From Beijerinckiaceae bacterium (lineage in GTDB: Bacteria; Pseudomonadota; Alphaproteobacteria; Rhizobiales; Beijerinckiaceae): a DNA stretch of 33,296 nt. The translations under genes and the position numbers were made by a program. The stretch is from NCBI GenBank assembly GCA_947456505.1, contig CANGTC010000022.1, forward strand, positions 1 to 33,296, read 5' to 3'. A model generated the notes under the pieces. The model made no database searches. It was not told where the DNA came from and saw only the letters and a program-made list of their open reading frames with translations. Positions 13,884 through 23,527 of this stretch are shown here, one piece after another (the stretch's first letter is position 1; each line of letters begins with the position of its first letter).

Positions 13884-15794
13884 ATGTCCCTTGCGTTCAG
13901 ACCGGCCCTCAGGCCCCGCATGCCGCCACCGCCTCGGTGGTCGCATGCTGCGCCCCGCGACGCAAGCTACCCCAAGGTCCCGGCGCTGCCCGCCGATCTA
14001 GCCATTTTGAAGCCCCTCGGACTGTCGCCTGAGCTTCTTGTGAAAATAGCCGCCAAGGCGCGACGGCAAGGCGTAGCGGCCCACGAAGTCCTGCTGGCGG
14101 AGGAGATTGTGGGGCCTGAGGATTATTATCGCTGTCTCGCGCAGGCTCTGAACCTGCCCTTCGTCTGGGATCCCAAGGAATTATTGGGACCAGCCCTGGC
14201 CGACCCCTCAGCCCTGCGGGCGGGGATCGCCCATGCCGCCTCGGGAACCCCAGTGATCGCGCCCAAGGGACAGGCGCTGCTGGGCCTGCTGGGCCTCAAG
14301 GGCAACCGGAAACTGCCCACCGGCAAATCTATGGTCATCACCACGCCCGGCCGTTTCGCGCTCTGGGTGCGGGCCGCCTGCGGCGCGACCATCGCCGAGC
14401 GCGCGAGTCATGACCTTGGCCGCGCGGATCCCAGCCTGACGGCGGAGCAGGTTCCCTCGCGACGGGTCGCCGCCGCGCTGGCGGTCGCATGGGCCATGGC
14501 GGGCGCAGGCTTTGTGACGGGCGGGCTCGCCTGGCTGCTGGTCAGCAGCCTCGTCTGCGTCGTGCTCTGCGGCGCCATTTTCATGCGCCTGCTGGCGACC
14601 ATCGCCGGCAGCCTGCGCACGCAGGCGCAGGCGCCAGACCTGCCCGACCATGAGCTGCCGCGCTATACGATCCTCGTTCCCCTCTACAAGGAGGCGCGGG
14701 TCGTGGGGCGCCTGCTCGATGCGCTGGACCGGCTCGACTATCCCCGCGCCAAGCTCGAGATCAAACTGCTGATCGAGGCGGATGACCATGAAACGCGCGA
14801 GGCCATCGAGCGGCTGGCGCCGAGGCCGATCCATGACATCGTGATCGCGCCGCCGGGCCAGCCGCGCACCAAGCCGCGCGCCCTCAACATCGGCCTCGCC
14901 TGCGCGCGCGGTGAATTGCTGACTGTCTATGACGCGGAAGACGACCCCGATCCCCAGCAGTTGCGCCGTGCCGCCGCAGCCTTCGCACAGGCGCCGCAAA
15001 GCCTTGGCTGCCTGCAATGTCCGCTCGCCATCGACAACGCCCGCGATAGCTGGCTGACGGGCCTCTTCGCCCTCGACTACGCCTCCCTCTTCGAGGTGCT
15101 GGACCCCGGCCTCGCGCGGCTGGGACTGCCGATTCCGCTCGGCGGCACCTCCAATCATTTCCCTGTGGAAGCCTTACGGGCCTTGCAAGGATGGGACGCC
15201 TGGAACGTCACGGAAGATGCGGATATGGGCGTGCGCCTCGCTCGCATGGGCTATTGCGTCGCGACCCTCGATACGCCGACATGGGAGGAGGCGCCTGCGA
15301 ATTTCGGCGCTTGGCTCGCCCAGCGCCGTCGCTGGATGAAGGGCTGGATGCAGACGCTCATCGTGCATGTGCGTCAGCCCCGCCGTCTTGCGAGGGAGCT
15401 GGGCTTCGCACGCGCCGCCGCTCTGGTCGCCATGCTGGCTGGCGGCGTGCTGGGGCCCTTGGTGGGGCCGCTCTATGCAGCTCTGTTCATTCATGATGCC
15501 GTCTGGGGCTCTCTCTTTTCGCCTGCGGCTTTGCTGGAGACCCTCGCCAGCGCCCTGTGGTGCGTGATCGCCATTCTGGGCGGGCTTGTCATGGTGGCGC
15601 CCATGATGATCGGGGCGCGACGGCGCAATCTCTCCAGACTGCTGAAGCTGCTCCCGCTGCTGCCAGCCTATAACGCCCTGCTGGGCCTCGCCGCCGTCCT
15701 GGCTATGGTCGATCTCTTCCGGCGACCCCATCACTGGGCCAAGACCACCCATGGACTGGCGCGTAGTTCGTTGCGGAGCGGCCGGATTGGTTGA
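13884..15794 (+). CDS. Membrane glycosyltransferase family 2 with GspE-N-like N-terminus
   Basis: From ATG 13884 the protein is 636 aa; the frame back to 13548 only shadows the divergent gene. Residues about 30-105 look like the N-terminal domain of type II secretion ATPases (LAIKPLGL-type helices then LAQALNLPFVW), a domain also fused to some bacterial glycosyltransferases. Two membrane helices follow (about 190-235), then a GT-A catalytic domain starting YTILVPLYKEA (about 259), with the DxD-type YDAEDDPDP (about 348), the acceptor-site TEDADMG (about 442) and QRRRW (about 482) as in processive cellulose-synthase-like enzymes. Three or four more helices end the protein. It probably makes an exported polysaccharide; the sugar is unknown. 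Confidence 0.85.
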   Translation: MSLAFRPALRPRMPPPPRWSHAAPRDASYPKVPALPADLAILKPLGLSPELLVKIAAKARRQGVAAHEVLLAEEIVGPEDYYRCLAQALNLPFVWDPKELLGPALADPSALRAGIAHAASGTPVIAPKGQALLGLLGLKGNRKLPTGKSMVITTPGRFALWVRAACGATIAERASHDLGRADPSLTAEQVPSRRVAAALAVAWAMAGAGFVTGGLAWLLVSSLVCVVLCGAIFMRLLATIAGSLRTQAQAPDLPDHELPRYTILVPLYKEARVVGRLLDALDRLDYPRAKLEIKLLIEADDHETREAIERLAPRPIHDIVIAPPGQPRTKPRALNIGLACARGELLTVYDAEDDPDPQQLRRAAAAFAQAPQSLGCLQCPLAIDNARDSWLTGLFALDYASLFEVLDPGLARLGLPIPLGGTSNHFPVEALRALQGWDAWNVTEDADMGVRLARMGYCVATLDTPTWEEAPANFGAWLAQRRRWMKGWMQTLIVHVRQPRRLARELGFARAAALVAMLAGGVLGPLVGPLYAALFIHDAVWGSLFSPAALLETLASALWCVIAILGGLVMVAPMMIGARRRNLSRLLKLLPLLPAYNALLGLAAVLAMVDLFRRPHHWAKTTHGLARSSLRSGRIG

Positions 15795-15875
15795 CCTTGG
15801 GCGCCGCCCTGCCTAGGGTGCCGCCGTTCCGACGGTCCTTTGACGGCCCGCCGCGCGCCTCCACAAGGATTTGAA

Positions 15876-17600
15876 ATGACTAACGCCGCCCCTGCGGCCT
15901 CCGGGCTTCCTTCGCTTCACGACGCTGCGCTCACCTCGGCCGCATGGCCCTTCGAGGAGGCGCGCAAACTCGTCGCCCGCGTGGAAAAAACCGGCCAAAA
16001 GGAAGTGCTCTTCCAGACGGGCTATGGCCCCTCGGGCCTACCCCATATCGGCACCTTCGGCGAGGTGGCGCGCACCAACATGGTGCGCCATGCTTTCGAG
16101 ATCCTGACGGAGGGGCGCATCGCCACGCGCCTGCTCGCCTTCTCGGACGATATGGACGGGCTGCGCAAGGTCCCCGACAACATCCCCAACAAGGAGCTGC
16201 TGATCCCGCATCTGGGCAAGCCGCTCACCGAGATCCCCGATCCCTTTGGCAAGTTCGAGAGCTTCGCCCACCACAACAACGCGATGCTGCGGGCCTTCCT
16301 TGATCGCTTCGGCTTCGATTACGAGTTCGCCTCCTCGACCCAGTATTACAAGTCCGGCCGCTTCGACTCCGCGCTGCTGCATATGCTGGAGCGGTTCGAG
16401 GCTGTGCAGGCGATCATGCTGCCGTCCCTGCGGGCCGAACGCGCCTCCACCTATTCGCCCTTCCTGCCCATCCATCCCGTGACCCGCGTCGTTATGCAGG
16501 TGCCGCTGGAGGCCATGGACGCCAAGGCTGGCACCATTACGTGGCGCGATCCTGACACCAATGAACAGTTCGTGACGCCCGTGACTGGCGGCCATTGCAA
16601 GCTGCAGTGGAAGCCCGACTGGGCCATGCGCTGGTATGCGCTGCATGTCGATTACGAGATGGCGGGCAAGGACCTCATCGACTCCGTCAAGCTCTCCAGC
16701 AATATCGTGCGCGCCATCGACGGCATCCCGCCCGAAGGCTTCAACTACGAGCTGTTTCTGGACGAGAAGGGCCAGAAGATTTCCAAGTCCAAGGGCAATG
16801 GGCTCACCATCGAGGAATGGCTCACCTACGCCAGCCCAGAGAGCCTGTCGCTCTTCATGTTCCAGAAGCCGCGCGAGGCCAAGCGCCTGCATTTCGACGT
16901 CATCCCGCGCGCGGTGGATGAATATCTGCAATTCCTCGCGGGCTACGGACGGCAAGACTGGAAGGGCCGGCTGGGCAATCCGGTCTGGCATATCCATGGC
17001 GGCAATCCGCCCGAGCCTGAAGTGCTGCATCATCCTGGCGAAGGCGAGGGCGCGGGCACACAGGTCTCCTTCGCCATGTTGCTCAATCTGGCGGCCGTGG
17101 CCAACAGCGAGGACCCGCAGGTGCTCTGGGCCTTCCTGCGCCGCTACGCGCCCAGCGTGACGCCGCAGACCCATCCACGCCTTGACGCGCTGGTGGGCTA
17201 TGCGGTCGCCTATTTCCGCGATTTCGTGCGCCCCGCGAAGACCTATCACGTCGCCGACGAGGTAGAGACGGACGCATTGCGCAAGCTCGACGCCATGCTC
17301 GCGGGCCTGCCGGCTGGCGCCACGGCGGAGGACATCCAGACCGCGCTCTATGATGTGGCCCGACCCATCCCGCGCTATCAGGACATGAAGGCCAAGGGCG
17401 CGACGCCCGAGCGACCGGGCGTTTCGAACGACTGGTTCAACATGCTCTATCGCGTGCTGCTGGGAGAGAACCGGGGGCCGCGCTTCGGTTCCTTCGTGGC
17501 GCTCTATGGGGTTTCGGAGACCCGTACGCTCATCGCCGAAGCCCTCAGCGGCGATCTGGCGCGCCAGCACGAAGCCTTCCTCGCAACGCGCAAGAACTGA
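15876..17600 (+). CDS. lysK: Lysyl-tRNA synthetase, class I
   Basis: A 574-aa enzyme charging tRNA-Lys. It is the class I type, recognised by PSGLPHIGT (HIGH motif, residues 57-60) and KISKSKGNG (KMSKS loop, about 299-307); the class II LysS enzyme has neither. Class I LysRS is usual in archaea and Alphaproteobacteria. WKPDWAMRW and [10 protein letters not shown] are family landmarks, and the C-terminal half is helical. The ATG at 15876 has AAGGA seven bases upstream; the frame back to 15840 has none. The TSUP permease begins eight bases after its stop. Confidence 0.93.
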   Translation: MTNAAPAASGLPSLHDAALTSAAWPFEEARKLVARVEKTGQKEVLFQTGYGPSGLPHIGTFGEVARTNMVRHAFEILTEGRIATRLLAFSDDMDGLRKVPDNIPNKELLIPHLGKPLTEIPDPFGKFESFAHHNNAMLRAFLDRFGFDYEFASSTQYYKSGRFDSALLHMLERFEAVQAIMLPSLRAERASTYSPFLPIHPVTRVVMQVPLEAMDAKAGTITWRDPDTNEQFVTPVTGGHCKLQWKPDWAMRWYALHVDYEMAGKDLIDSVKLSSNIVRAIDGIPPEGFNYELFLDEKGQKISKSKGNGLTIEEWLTYASPESLSLFMFQKPREAKRLHFDVIPRAVDEYLQFLAGYGRQDWKGRLGNPVWHIHGGNPPEPEVLHHPGEGEGAGTQVSFAMLLNLAAVANSEDPQVLWAFLRRYAPSVTPQTHPRLDALVGYAVAYFRDFVRPAKTYHVADEVETDALRKLDAMLAGLPAGATAEDIQTALYDVARPIPRYQDMKAKGATPERPGVSNDWFNMLYRVLLGENRGPRFGSFVALYGVSETRTLIAEALSGDLARQHEAFLATRKN

Positions 17601-17608
17601 CCGCCGGA

Positions 17609-18358
17609 ATGACCACAGGCGTTCTGATCTTCATCTCCGCAGTTGGACTGTTCAGCTCCTTTGTGTCCGGCATTTTCGGCATGGCTGGCGGGCAGATCAT
17701 GCTGGCCGCCCTGCTGCTCTTCCTGCCCGTCGCCTCCTCGCTCGTGGTCTTCGCATCGGTGCAGATCGTTTCAGGCAGTTGGCGTGGCTGGCTCTGGCGC
17801 CATCATGTGAACTGGTCCCTGACCTGGAAATATATTCTGGGCTCGCTGCTGGCTTATGGGGCCATGCGCTTTGTCAGCTTCGTGCCCACCAAGCCCATGG
17901 TGTACCTCGGCATAGGCCTCATGCCCTTCGCCGCCTTCGCCTTGCCAAAGTCCCTGACGCCCGACGTCACGCGGCCTCGCGCCGCCTATTTCTGCGGCGC
18001 ATTCGTGATGGCCTTGCAACTTACTTTTGGCCAGGCTGGCAATATTCTTGACGTATTTTTTCAGACGAGCCCGCTCGACCGCAAAACCGTGGTGGCCACC
18101 AAGGCCGTCACCCAACTCTTCTCGCAGGTGGTGCGCATTTTCTACTTCGGCGCCTTCGCAACCGAGGCGGTGGCGGAGATCCCGATCTGGGCCTGGGCGT
18201 GCTTCATGACGACGGCGATTGCGGGCACATCGCTGGCGCCCATCGTCCTTCACAAAATGACCGACGCCAACTTCCGCAAATATACGAAGACAATCATCAT
18301 CTTTTTCAGCGCGCTCTATGTGGCGCGCGGATTATGGCTGCTCGTCTATGGCGAGTGA
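17609..18358 (+). CDS. TSUP (TauE/SafE) family permease
   Basis: A 249-aa inner-membrane protein of about eight helices. SFVSGIFGMAGGQIMLAALL near the N-terminus is the signature glycine-rich first repeat; FCGAFVMALQLTFGQAGNILDVFF is the second. The family exports sulfite, sulfoacetate or other sulfur-containing anions, but the substrate cannot be read. The eight-base gap suggests co-transcription with lysK, although the two have no obvious shared task. It is convergent with the S24 repressor (three bases between stops). Confidence 0.85.
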   Translation: MTTGVLIFISAVGLFSSFVSGIFGMAGGQIMLAALLLFLPVASSLVVFASVQIVSGSWRGWLWRHHVNWSLTWKYILGSLLAYGAMRFVSFVPTKPMVYLGIGLMPFAAFALPKSLTPDVTRPRAAYFCGAFVMALQLTFGQAGNILDVFFQTSPLDRKTVVATKAVTQLFSQVVRIFYFGAFATEAVAEIPIWAWACFMTTAIAGTSLAPIVLHKMTDANFRKYTKTIIIFFSALYVARGLWLLVYGE

Positions 18359-18361
18359 ATC

Positions 18362-18991
18362 TTACTGGCTCGACCAGAGAATGCGCGCGATCCAGGCCAC
18401 CTGATCCATGGGGAAGGTGCGGTCCTCATGCTCGGGGTTCAGGGATTTCAGCTCGACGGTCTTCGCCGTCTGGCGCTTCAGTTCCTTGGCAAGCACCTCG
18501 CCCTCAAGGGTCTTCACCACCACCCGATCACCCCTGCGCACAGCGGCCTCGGGATCGACGATCACAATGTCCCCATCGCGATAGACCGGCAACATGGACT
18601 CGCCGGAGATCTCCAGCGCATAGGCATGGTCGCTGCCGATGTGGGGAAAGACCACCTCGTCCCAGCCCGAGCCCACGGGAAAGCCCGCATCGCCGAAATA
18701 GCCCCCGGCCCCAGCCTGGGCGAGGCCGATGAGGGGAATGGTGCGCGTCGGATCCCGCCGCACCTCGCGGACCATGCCGAGAAATTCCTCAAGGCTCGCG
18801 CCGGTGGCCTCAAGGATCTTGGAAATTGACTCGGTGGAGGGCCAGCGCAGTCGGCCATTGCCGGAAGACCGCTTGGATTTGTTGAAAGTCGTGGAATCCA
18901 GCCCCGCCTTGCGCGCAAGGCCGGAAGCGGTGGAGCCGTGGGCGGCGGCGAGCGCATCGATGGCGCCCCAAACCTGTTGATGGGTAAGCAT
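18362..18991 (-). CDS. S24-family (LexA-like) helix-turn-helix repressor
   Basis: From ATG 18991 the protein is 209 aa. Residues about 1-65 form a helix-turn-helix domain (ASGLARKAGLDSTTFNKSKR). Residues about 85-205 are an S24 self-cleavage domain: S132 in ISGESMLP and K169 in GEVLAKELKR form the Ser/Lys dyad, and AG pairs in AQAGAGG (91-97) are plausible cleavage sites. Such proteins resemble phage CI and LexA and lose repression when cleaved in the presence of RecA filaments or another signal. No phage genes are near and base composition is chromosomal, so it looks like a resident regulator. The frame back to 19081 has no good start. Confidence 0.85.
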   Translation of the reverse strand: MLTHQQVWGAIDALAAAHGSTASGLARKAGLDSTTFNKSKRSSGNGRLRWPSTESISKILEATGASLEEFLGMVREVRRDPTRTIPLIGLAQAGAGGYFGDAGFPVGSGWDEVVFPHIGSDHAYALEISGESMLPVYRDGDIVIVDPEAAVRRGDRVVVKTLEGEVLAKELKRQTAKTVELKSLNPEHEDRTFPMDQVAWIARILWSSQ

Positions 18992-19025
18992 AGCTCGCCT
19001 CGCGGGGATCGAGTTCCTAATACGG

Positions 19026-19037
19026 GGATATTTATCC
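19026..19037. promoter_or_regulatory. Possible operator of the S24 repressor
   Basis: GGATA-TT-TATCC is a perfect five-base inverted repeat with a two-base spacer, 35 bases upstream of the repressor's start codon, in an AT-rich patch within GC-rich DNA. Regulators of this type usually control their own gene. Only one copy is seen. Confidence 0.25.
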
Positions 19038-19203
19038 TGTTTTTTTTTGAAATGCAACAGTCTTGCCTTTACGTCAACCACGCAACAGAGCTTATAAAAA
19101 CTTGATCATGACAATAAATCCGAAGAAAATCCCCATCGTGCTTGGTTGTTTAGAGCCTGCGGCATGATTAGGGTGCGCGGCGACCAAACCAGAGGATGCT
19201 TCC

Positions 19204-19548
19204 GTGGCCCTGATCTACAAAATCACTCCCGAATCACTCTGGGCGAGCGCGCTGGCGCAGGGCGTGTTCACAGGGGCCCCCGTGGATCTGGCCGATGGCT
19301 TCATCCATTTCTCCACCGCCGGTCAGGTGCAGGAGACCGCCGACAAGCATTTCACCGGGCAGACCGATCTTCTTCTGGCGGCCTTCGACGCCGAGGCCCT
19401 GGGCGCCGCGCTGCGCTGGGAGCCCTCACGGGGCGGTCAACTGTTTCCCCATCTCTATGCGCCCCTGCCCACGAGCGCCGCAGCCTGGGTCAAACCCATT
19501 CCGCTGGGCGCCGATGGCAAGCATGATTTTTCGGAGCTTTTGTCGTGA
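19204..19548 (+). CDS. DUF952-family protein
   Basis: A 114-aa protein starting at GTG 19204, seven bases after GAGGA. ADGFIHFSTAGQV and the later LFPHLYAPLP are the conserved DUF952 segments; the family has an ADP-ribosyltransferase-like fold, but no activity is established. It overlaps pyrD as GTGA, so the two are translationally coupled, an arrangement common in related genomes. Confidence 0.85.
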   Translation: MALIYKITPESLWASALAQGVFTGAPVDLADGFIHFSTAGQVQETADKHFTGQTDLLLAAFDAEALGAALRWEPSRGGQLFPHLYAPLPTSAAAWVKPIPLGADGKHDFSELLS

Positions 19549-20633
19549 TCAGCTTCGCCGCCAAGCTGCTGCAGCCCCTGCTCCATGCGCTGGAGCCGGA
19601 AACCGCTCATGGCGCCTCCATCCTGGCCCTGCGAATGATGCCGCCCATTTCCCTGGGCTTTGAGGACCCGCGCCTGCGGGTGCGCGCCTGCGGGCTCGAT
19701 TTTCCCAATCCGCTTGGCATGGCCGCTGGCTACGACAAGGGCGCGGAGGCTCCTGACGCTCTGTTTCGCCTCGGCTTTGGCTTCGTGGAGGTGGGCACCA
19801 TCACCCCCCTGCCCCAGCCAGGCAATCCCAAGCCCCGCCTCTTCCGCCTGCCGCAAGACGAGGGGATCATCAACCGGCTCGGCTTCAACAGCAAGGGCCA
19901 CGCCCCGCCCCATGCGAGGCTGCTCGCCCGACAAGGCAAGCCCGGCCTGATCGGCGTGAACGTGGGCGCGAACAAGGAATCGCTGGATCGCGCGGGCGAT
20001 TATGTGCAGGGCGTCAAAGCCTTCGCCGATGTCGCGAGCTATTTCACCATCAACATCTCCTCCCCCAACACGCCGGGCCTGCGCGACCTGCAACAGGCGG
20101 CCGCCCTTGACGATCTACTCGCCCGCGTACTGGAAGCCCGTGACGAAGCGGCTCAGATCCATGGCCGCAAACCGGTCTTCCTGAAAATCGCGCCAGACCT
20201 CGCCTTGGGCGACCTCGACGACATCATCCGCGTCGGCGCCGCGCGCGGCATCGACGCGCTGATTCTCGGCAACACCACCATCACCCGGCCGTCGACCCTG
20301 CGTGAGACCGCGACGGCGCAGGAAGCCGGCGGGCTCTCGGGCAAGCCGCTGTTCGAACTCTCCACGAAGATGCTGGGCGCCGCTTACCTGCGCGTCGAGG
20401 GGCGCTTCCCCATCGTCGGCGCAGGCGGCGTCGATGGGCCAGAGAGCGCCTTCGCCAAGATGGAGGCGGGCGCGAGCCTGATCCAGCTCTATTCATCCAT
20501 GGTGTTCAAGGGCGCAGGTCTGCCCGGCGAGATCCTGCGCGGCCTCACGGCCAGGCTCGATCAGGAAAATCTGTCGAGCATCAAGGACGTCGTGGGCCGC
20601 CGCGCGCGGGACTGGGCGGGCGATCTGGCCTGA
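19545..20633 (+). CDS. pyrD: Dihydroorotate dehydrogenase, quinone-dependent (class 2)
   Basis: A 362-aa flavoprotein oxidising dihydroorotate to orotate in pyrimidine synthesis, passing electrons to membrane quinone. The class 2 mark is the N-terminal amphipathic extension (residues 1-40) before the barrel. Visible FMN and substrate segments: NPLGMAAGYDKGAEA, RLGFNSKGH, GVNVGANKES, INISSPNTPGLRDLQ (catalytic serine in the SSPNTPG loop), KIAPDL, NTT and VGAGGVDG. The start GTG 19545 lies within the end of the DUF952 gene. Its stop abuts that of the convergent gene at 20634. Confidence 0.95.
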   Translation: MISFAAKLLQPLLHALEPETAHGASILALRMMPPISLGFEDPRLRVRACGLDFPNPLGMAAGYDKGAEAPDALFRLGFGFVEVGTITPLPQPGNPKPRLFRLPQDEGIINRLGFNSKGHAPPHARLLARQGKPGLIGVNVGANKESLDRAGDYVQGVKAFADVASYFTINISSPNTPGLRDLQQAAALDDLLARVLEARDEAAQIHGRKPVFLKIAPDLALGDLDDIIRVGAARGIDALILGNTTITRPSTLRETATAQEAGGLSGKPLFELSTKMLGAAYLRVEGRFPIVGAGGVDGPESAFAKMEAGASLIQLYSSMVFKGAGLPGEILRGLTARLDQENLSSIKDVVGRRARDWAGDLA

Positions 20634-20909
20634 TCAGCGCGGGCTGCGCCCCACATTCAACAGGCGCAGCACCAGCCAGATCGGGACGACGATGACCGCC
20701 CCGGCGATCACATACTCCAACACCACCCGCACGGCCCCGAAACCCAGATTCCACAGGCGGCGGAACAGGCGCTCCACATTGTCGAGGATGTCGGCGGGAT
20801 GGATCTCTAGCCACATGAGCAAGGCTCCCACGATCAGCGAGAGCATGAGCAGGCGGGCGAGAACCGAGAGAGGCGGGCCGCCGAGGAAGCGGGCGAGTGC
20901 GTCGGTCAT
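20634..20909 (-). CDS. DUF6460-like two-helix membrane protein
   Basis: A 91-aa protein with two hydrophobic helices (LLMLSLIVGALLMWL, about 19-33, and VLEYVIAGAVIVVPIWLVLRLL, about 63-84) joined by an amphipathic segment. It resembles the DUF6460 family of Hyphomicrobiales, often found next to pyrD. Its function is unknown. Its TGA and that of pyrD touch as TGA|TCA without a gap. Confidence 0.7.
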   Translation of the reverse strand: MTDALARFLGGPPLSVLARLLMLSLIVGALLMWLEIHPADILDNVERLFRRLWNLGFGAVRVVLEYVIAGAVIVVPIWLVLRLLNVGRSPR

Positions 20910-20979
20910 GGGTCAATCCACCGGGGGCCAGAGCCGCGATTCGGCTGGTCACCGTTCCTAGCCACCCCAAAAGGCCAAA

Positions 20980-21642
20980 TCAGGGCGTATCGCCCGACAG
21001 ATTGCCGCCCTCGATTTTCTTGGCCGTGATGACCGCCTGGGTGCGGCTCTCGACCCCCAGTTTTTGCAGGATCGCGGAGACATGCGCCTTCACGGTGGCC
21101 TCGGAGACCGTCAGCTCATAGGCGATCTGCTTGTTGAGCAGCCCTTCCGACAGCATCATGAGCACCCGCACCTGCTGGGGCGTGAGCGAGGCCATGCGGC
21201 GCACGATGTCCGCGATGTCCTTGTCGGCGGGGGCGGACAGGTCCACGTCGGGGGGCGTCCAGGTCCCGCCTTCAAGGACCTTGTTGATAGCGCCTCGCAT
21301 GGCGTCCATGTCCGTTGTCTTGGGGATGAAGCCTGAAGCGCCGAAATCGATGCAACGGCGCATCACCCCGCGATCCTCATTTCCGGAGACGACAACCACC
21401 GGCACGCCCGGGTGCTGGGCGCGCAGATACATGAGGCCGGAGAAGCCGCGTACGCCTGGCATGGCCAGATCGAGCAGGACGAGATCGACCTCGTCATTGT
21501 CGTCCAGCTCCTTCGTCAAAGAGTCGAGGTCGGCGCATTCGACAATGACGCTACCAGGAACGGCGCCAGCGACGGCCTGATGCAGGGCGCCGCGCACAAG
21601 TGGATGGTCGTCGGCTATGATGATGCGGGTCGAGACGCTCAC
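20980..21642 (-). CDS. NarL/LuxR-type response regulator
   Basis: From GTG 21642 (GGGGGGA upstream) the protein is 220 aa. The receiver domain has acidic ADD (10-12), phospho-acceptor D58 in LLDLAMPG, the S in VVVSGNED and K in IPKTTD. After a linker, LTPQQVRVLMMLSEGLLNKQIA followed by SEATVKAHVSAILQKLGV (about 153-195) is a LuxR-type DNA-binding domain. No histidine kinase is adjacent, so its partner is elsewhere. It diverges from the symporter-like gene with 21 bases between start codons; regulation of that gene is plausible. Confidence 0.9.
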   Translation of the reverse strand: MSVSTRIIIADDHPLVRGALHQAVAGAVPGSVIVECADLDSLTKELDDNDEVDLVLLDLAMPGVRGFSGLMYLRAQHPGVPVVVVSGNEDRGVMRRCIDFGASGFIPKTTDMDAMRGAINKVLEGGTWTPPDVDLSAPADKDIADIVRRMASLTPQQVRVLMMLSEGLLNKQIAYELTVSEATVKAHVSAILQKLGVESRTQAVITAKKIEGGNLSGDTP

Positions 21643-21663
21643 GGCTAAAGTTCCCCCCAAAGA

Positions 21664-23523
21664 ATGCTCCTATTGGCGAACACTCTTGCATTCCTGTCAA
21701 TTGCCCTATTCTTGAGAAGCTTTCGCGGCGTTTTGGAGATGCGGGTGACACAGGACGAACCGGGGTGGGACGACAGGCTGGGCCGCGCCGCGATCGATGG
21801 GCGGGTCGCCTTCGCGACGGCGATTTTTCTTTTCAGCCTCGGGGTCTTCATCCTTCTCGACCGCATCGGGGCGCCGGAGCGGCTGGTCGCCCTGCTGGGG
21901 CCCGTGATCGCCCTCATCGGGCTTGCGGCCCTCGGCTTTCTGCTGCGCTCCATGCGAATTTCGAGCTTCCACGCCGCCGGGCGCGCGGCGCCGGGCGGCT
22001 ATGCTGGGCTGGCGTTGATGGCGCTGGGGGCGGGGCTGGCCACGCCATTCATTCCGCCGGTCCCTATGGGCGCCTCGATCCAGGGCCTGCTTCTGGGCTT
22101 GGGGGCTGGGCTCGCGCTGGCGGGGTTCGGGGTCGGCCCCATGCTGCGCAAAACAGGCGCTTTCTCCATCACGGACCTGCTGGCGTGGCGGTTTCAAAAT
22201 ATGGCGCTGAAGGTCGGCGCTTTGCTGTTCGTCAGCCTGGCGAGCCTTTGCGTGGGCCTGTCGGGCCTGTCCATGGCGCTACGGGGCTTGAACCAGGCCA
22301 CCGCCATGGGACCCATGGCCTGCGCCATTGTTGCGGCTGCGCTGGTGGCTGTGATCGTGGTTCCGGGCGGCCTTGCTGGCCTCTTCTGGTCGGCGGCCGG
22401 CGCAGGCGGCTTGCTGATCGCGGGCGTCGCGGCGCCGCTTGTGGTCATCATCGCCAGCGGGGCGACCATCCCTCTGCCCATGCTCGGCGATCCAGCCGCC
22501 TTCGCTCAGGCCATGGCGCGTATCGAGGAATGGCAGCGCGCCGTGAGCCTGCCCGGCGGGCATGATGGCCTGATCGTCATCGCCATCGCGCTGGGGCTTG
22601 GGGCGCTCGCCCCAATGCTGGCGCCGGCCATAGCCACGCAGAGCACTACGGAAGCCCGACGCGGCGGCCTTTTGGGTCTCTTCTGCTGCGGGCTCCTTGG
22701 ACTGATGGCGCTGGCTGTGATGGCCGCCTCGGCTTTGGCGCTGCAAACGGAACTCACGGGGCTTCGTTCCGCCGATACGCCCGCATTCCTTCTGGACGCC
22801 AGCAGCCGGGGCCTCATCTCCCTTTGCGGGCGCCATCCGGCGACCCTCGCGCAGGTGCGGGAGGCATGCGAGGCGCTACCCGGTTTCTCAGGCGTGCTGC
22901 GAGGATCGGACCTTGTGGCGAGCGGCGACTATCTGCTTCTGGGGCTCGCCCAGTTGCGCGGATTTGGCCCCGCCTTTTCAGGCCTCGCCATGGCAGGGCG
23001 CATAGCCGCAGCTCTGGTTCTTTCAGCGGCGGGCTTCCTCACCCTCGCCACCGCCCTGGGCCATGACGCCTTCTACCGCATGCATGCGGGCACAGCCCTC
23101 AGCAGCCGCCGTCTGGCGGTGACCCGCCTCATTCTCCTGATCGCCATCGCAGCGTCAGCCCTTGTGCTGCCAGGCGTTGGCGTCAATCCAGCGCCGCTGA
23201 TCGGCATCGCCATCGGTGTGAGCGCCGTGACTGTAGCGCCATTGCTGCTGCTCTCCCTTTGGCCACGCGCCACCGGACAGGACGCCGCCATCGCGCTCGT
23301 CGCGGGGGTTGGCGTTGCGGAAATCGTCCTTCTGGCGGCGGGCGGATCGCCGAGCGCGGACCTCTCCGCCGGAGCCGCTGTGGCGGGTTTCGCAGCCGCG
23401 ATCATGGCCGGGGTTGGCGCCAGCTTTCTGCATGCGCCTGATCCCACAAGCCCCGGCGAGGCCTTTCTGCATGGCCTGCTGCATCAGGACGGCGACGTGC
23501 TGGGTCCGGACAAGGGCGCCTGA
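21664..23523 (+). CDS. Sodium:solute symporter-like membrane protein
   Basis: A 619-aa polytopic protein with around thirteen hydrophobic segments. MRKTGAFSITDLLAWRF-type sequence near residue 165 and ISSFHAAGRAAPG near 100 match the early part of the SSS (acetate/proline permease) family, and GHDAFYRMH near residue 465 is another landmark. Long hydrophobic stretches and loss of several polar residues make transport activity uncertain; a sensory role is possible. ATG 21664 is taken; a later ATG at 21739 has GGAG touching it and is less likely. The divergent response regulator shares the very short intergenic space. Confidence 0.75.
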   Translation: MLLLANTLAFLSIALFLRSFRGVLEMRVTQDEPGWDDRLGRAAIDGRVAFATAIFLFSLGVFILLDRIGAPERLVALLGPVIALIGLAALGFLLRSMRISSFHAAGRAAPGGYAGLALMALGAGLATPFIPPVPMGASIQGLLLGLGAGLALAGFGVGPMLRKTGAFSITDLLAWRFQNMALKVGALLFVSLASLCVGLSGLSMALRGLNQATAMGPMACAIVAAALVAVIVVPGGLAGLFWSAAGAGGLLIAGVAAPLVVIIASGATIPLPMLGDPAAFAQAMARIEEWQRAVSLPGGHDGLIVIAIALGLGALAPMLAPAIATQSTTEARRGGLLGLFCCGLLGLMALAVMAASALALQTELTGLRSADTPAFLLDASSRGLISLCGRHPATLAQVREACEALPGFSGVLRGSDLVASGDYLLLGLAQLRGFGPAFSGLAMAGRIAAALVLSAAGFLTLATALGHDAFYRMHAGTALSSRRLAVTRLILLIAIAASALVLPGVGVNPAPLIGIAIGVSAVTVAPLLLLSLWPRATGQDAAIALVAGVGVAEIVLLAAGGSPSADLSAGAAVAGFAAAIMAGVGASFLHAPDPTSPGEAFLHGLLHQDGDVLGPDKGA

Positions 23524-23527
23524 CCCC

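Noticed and set aside
16038-17570. 510-codon open frame antisense to lysK
   Set aside because: It is a codon shadow of a GC-rich gene: it mirrors lysK, has no domain, and its composition (Arg/His/Gly/Ala-rich) is typical of such frames.
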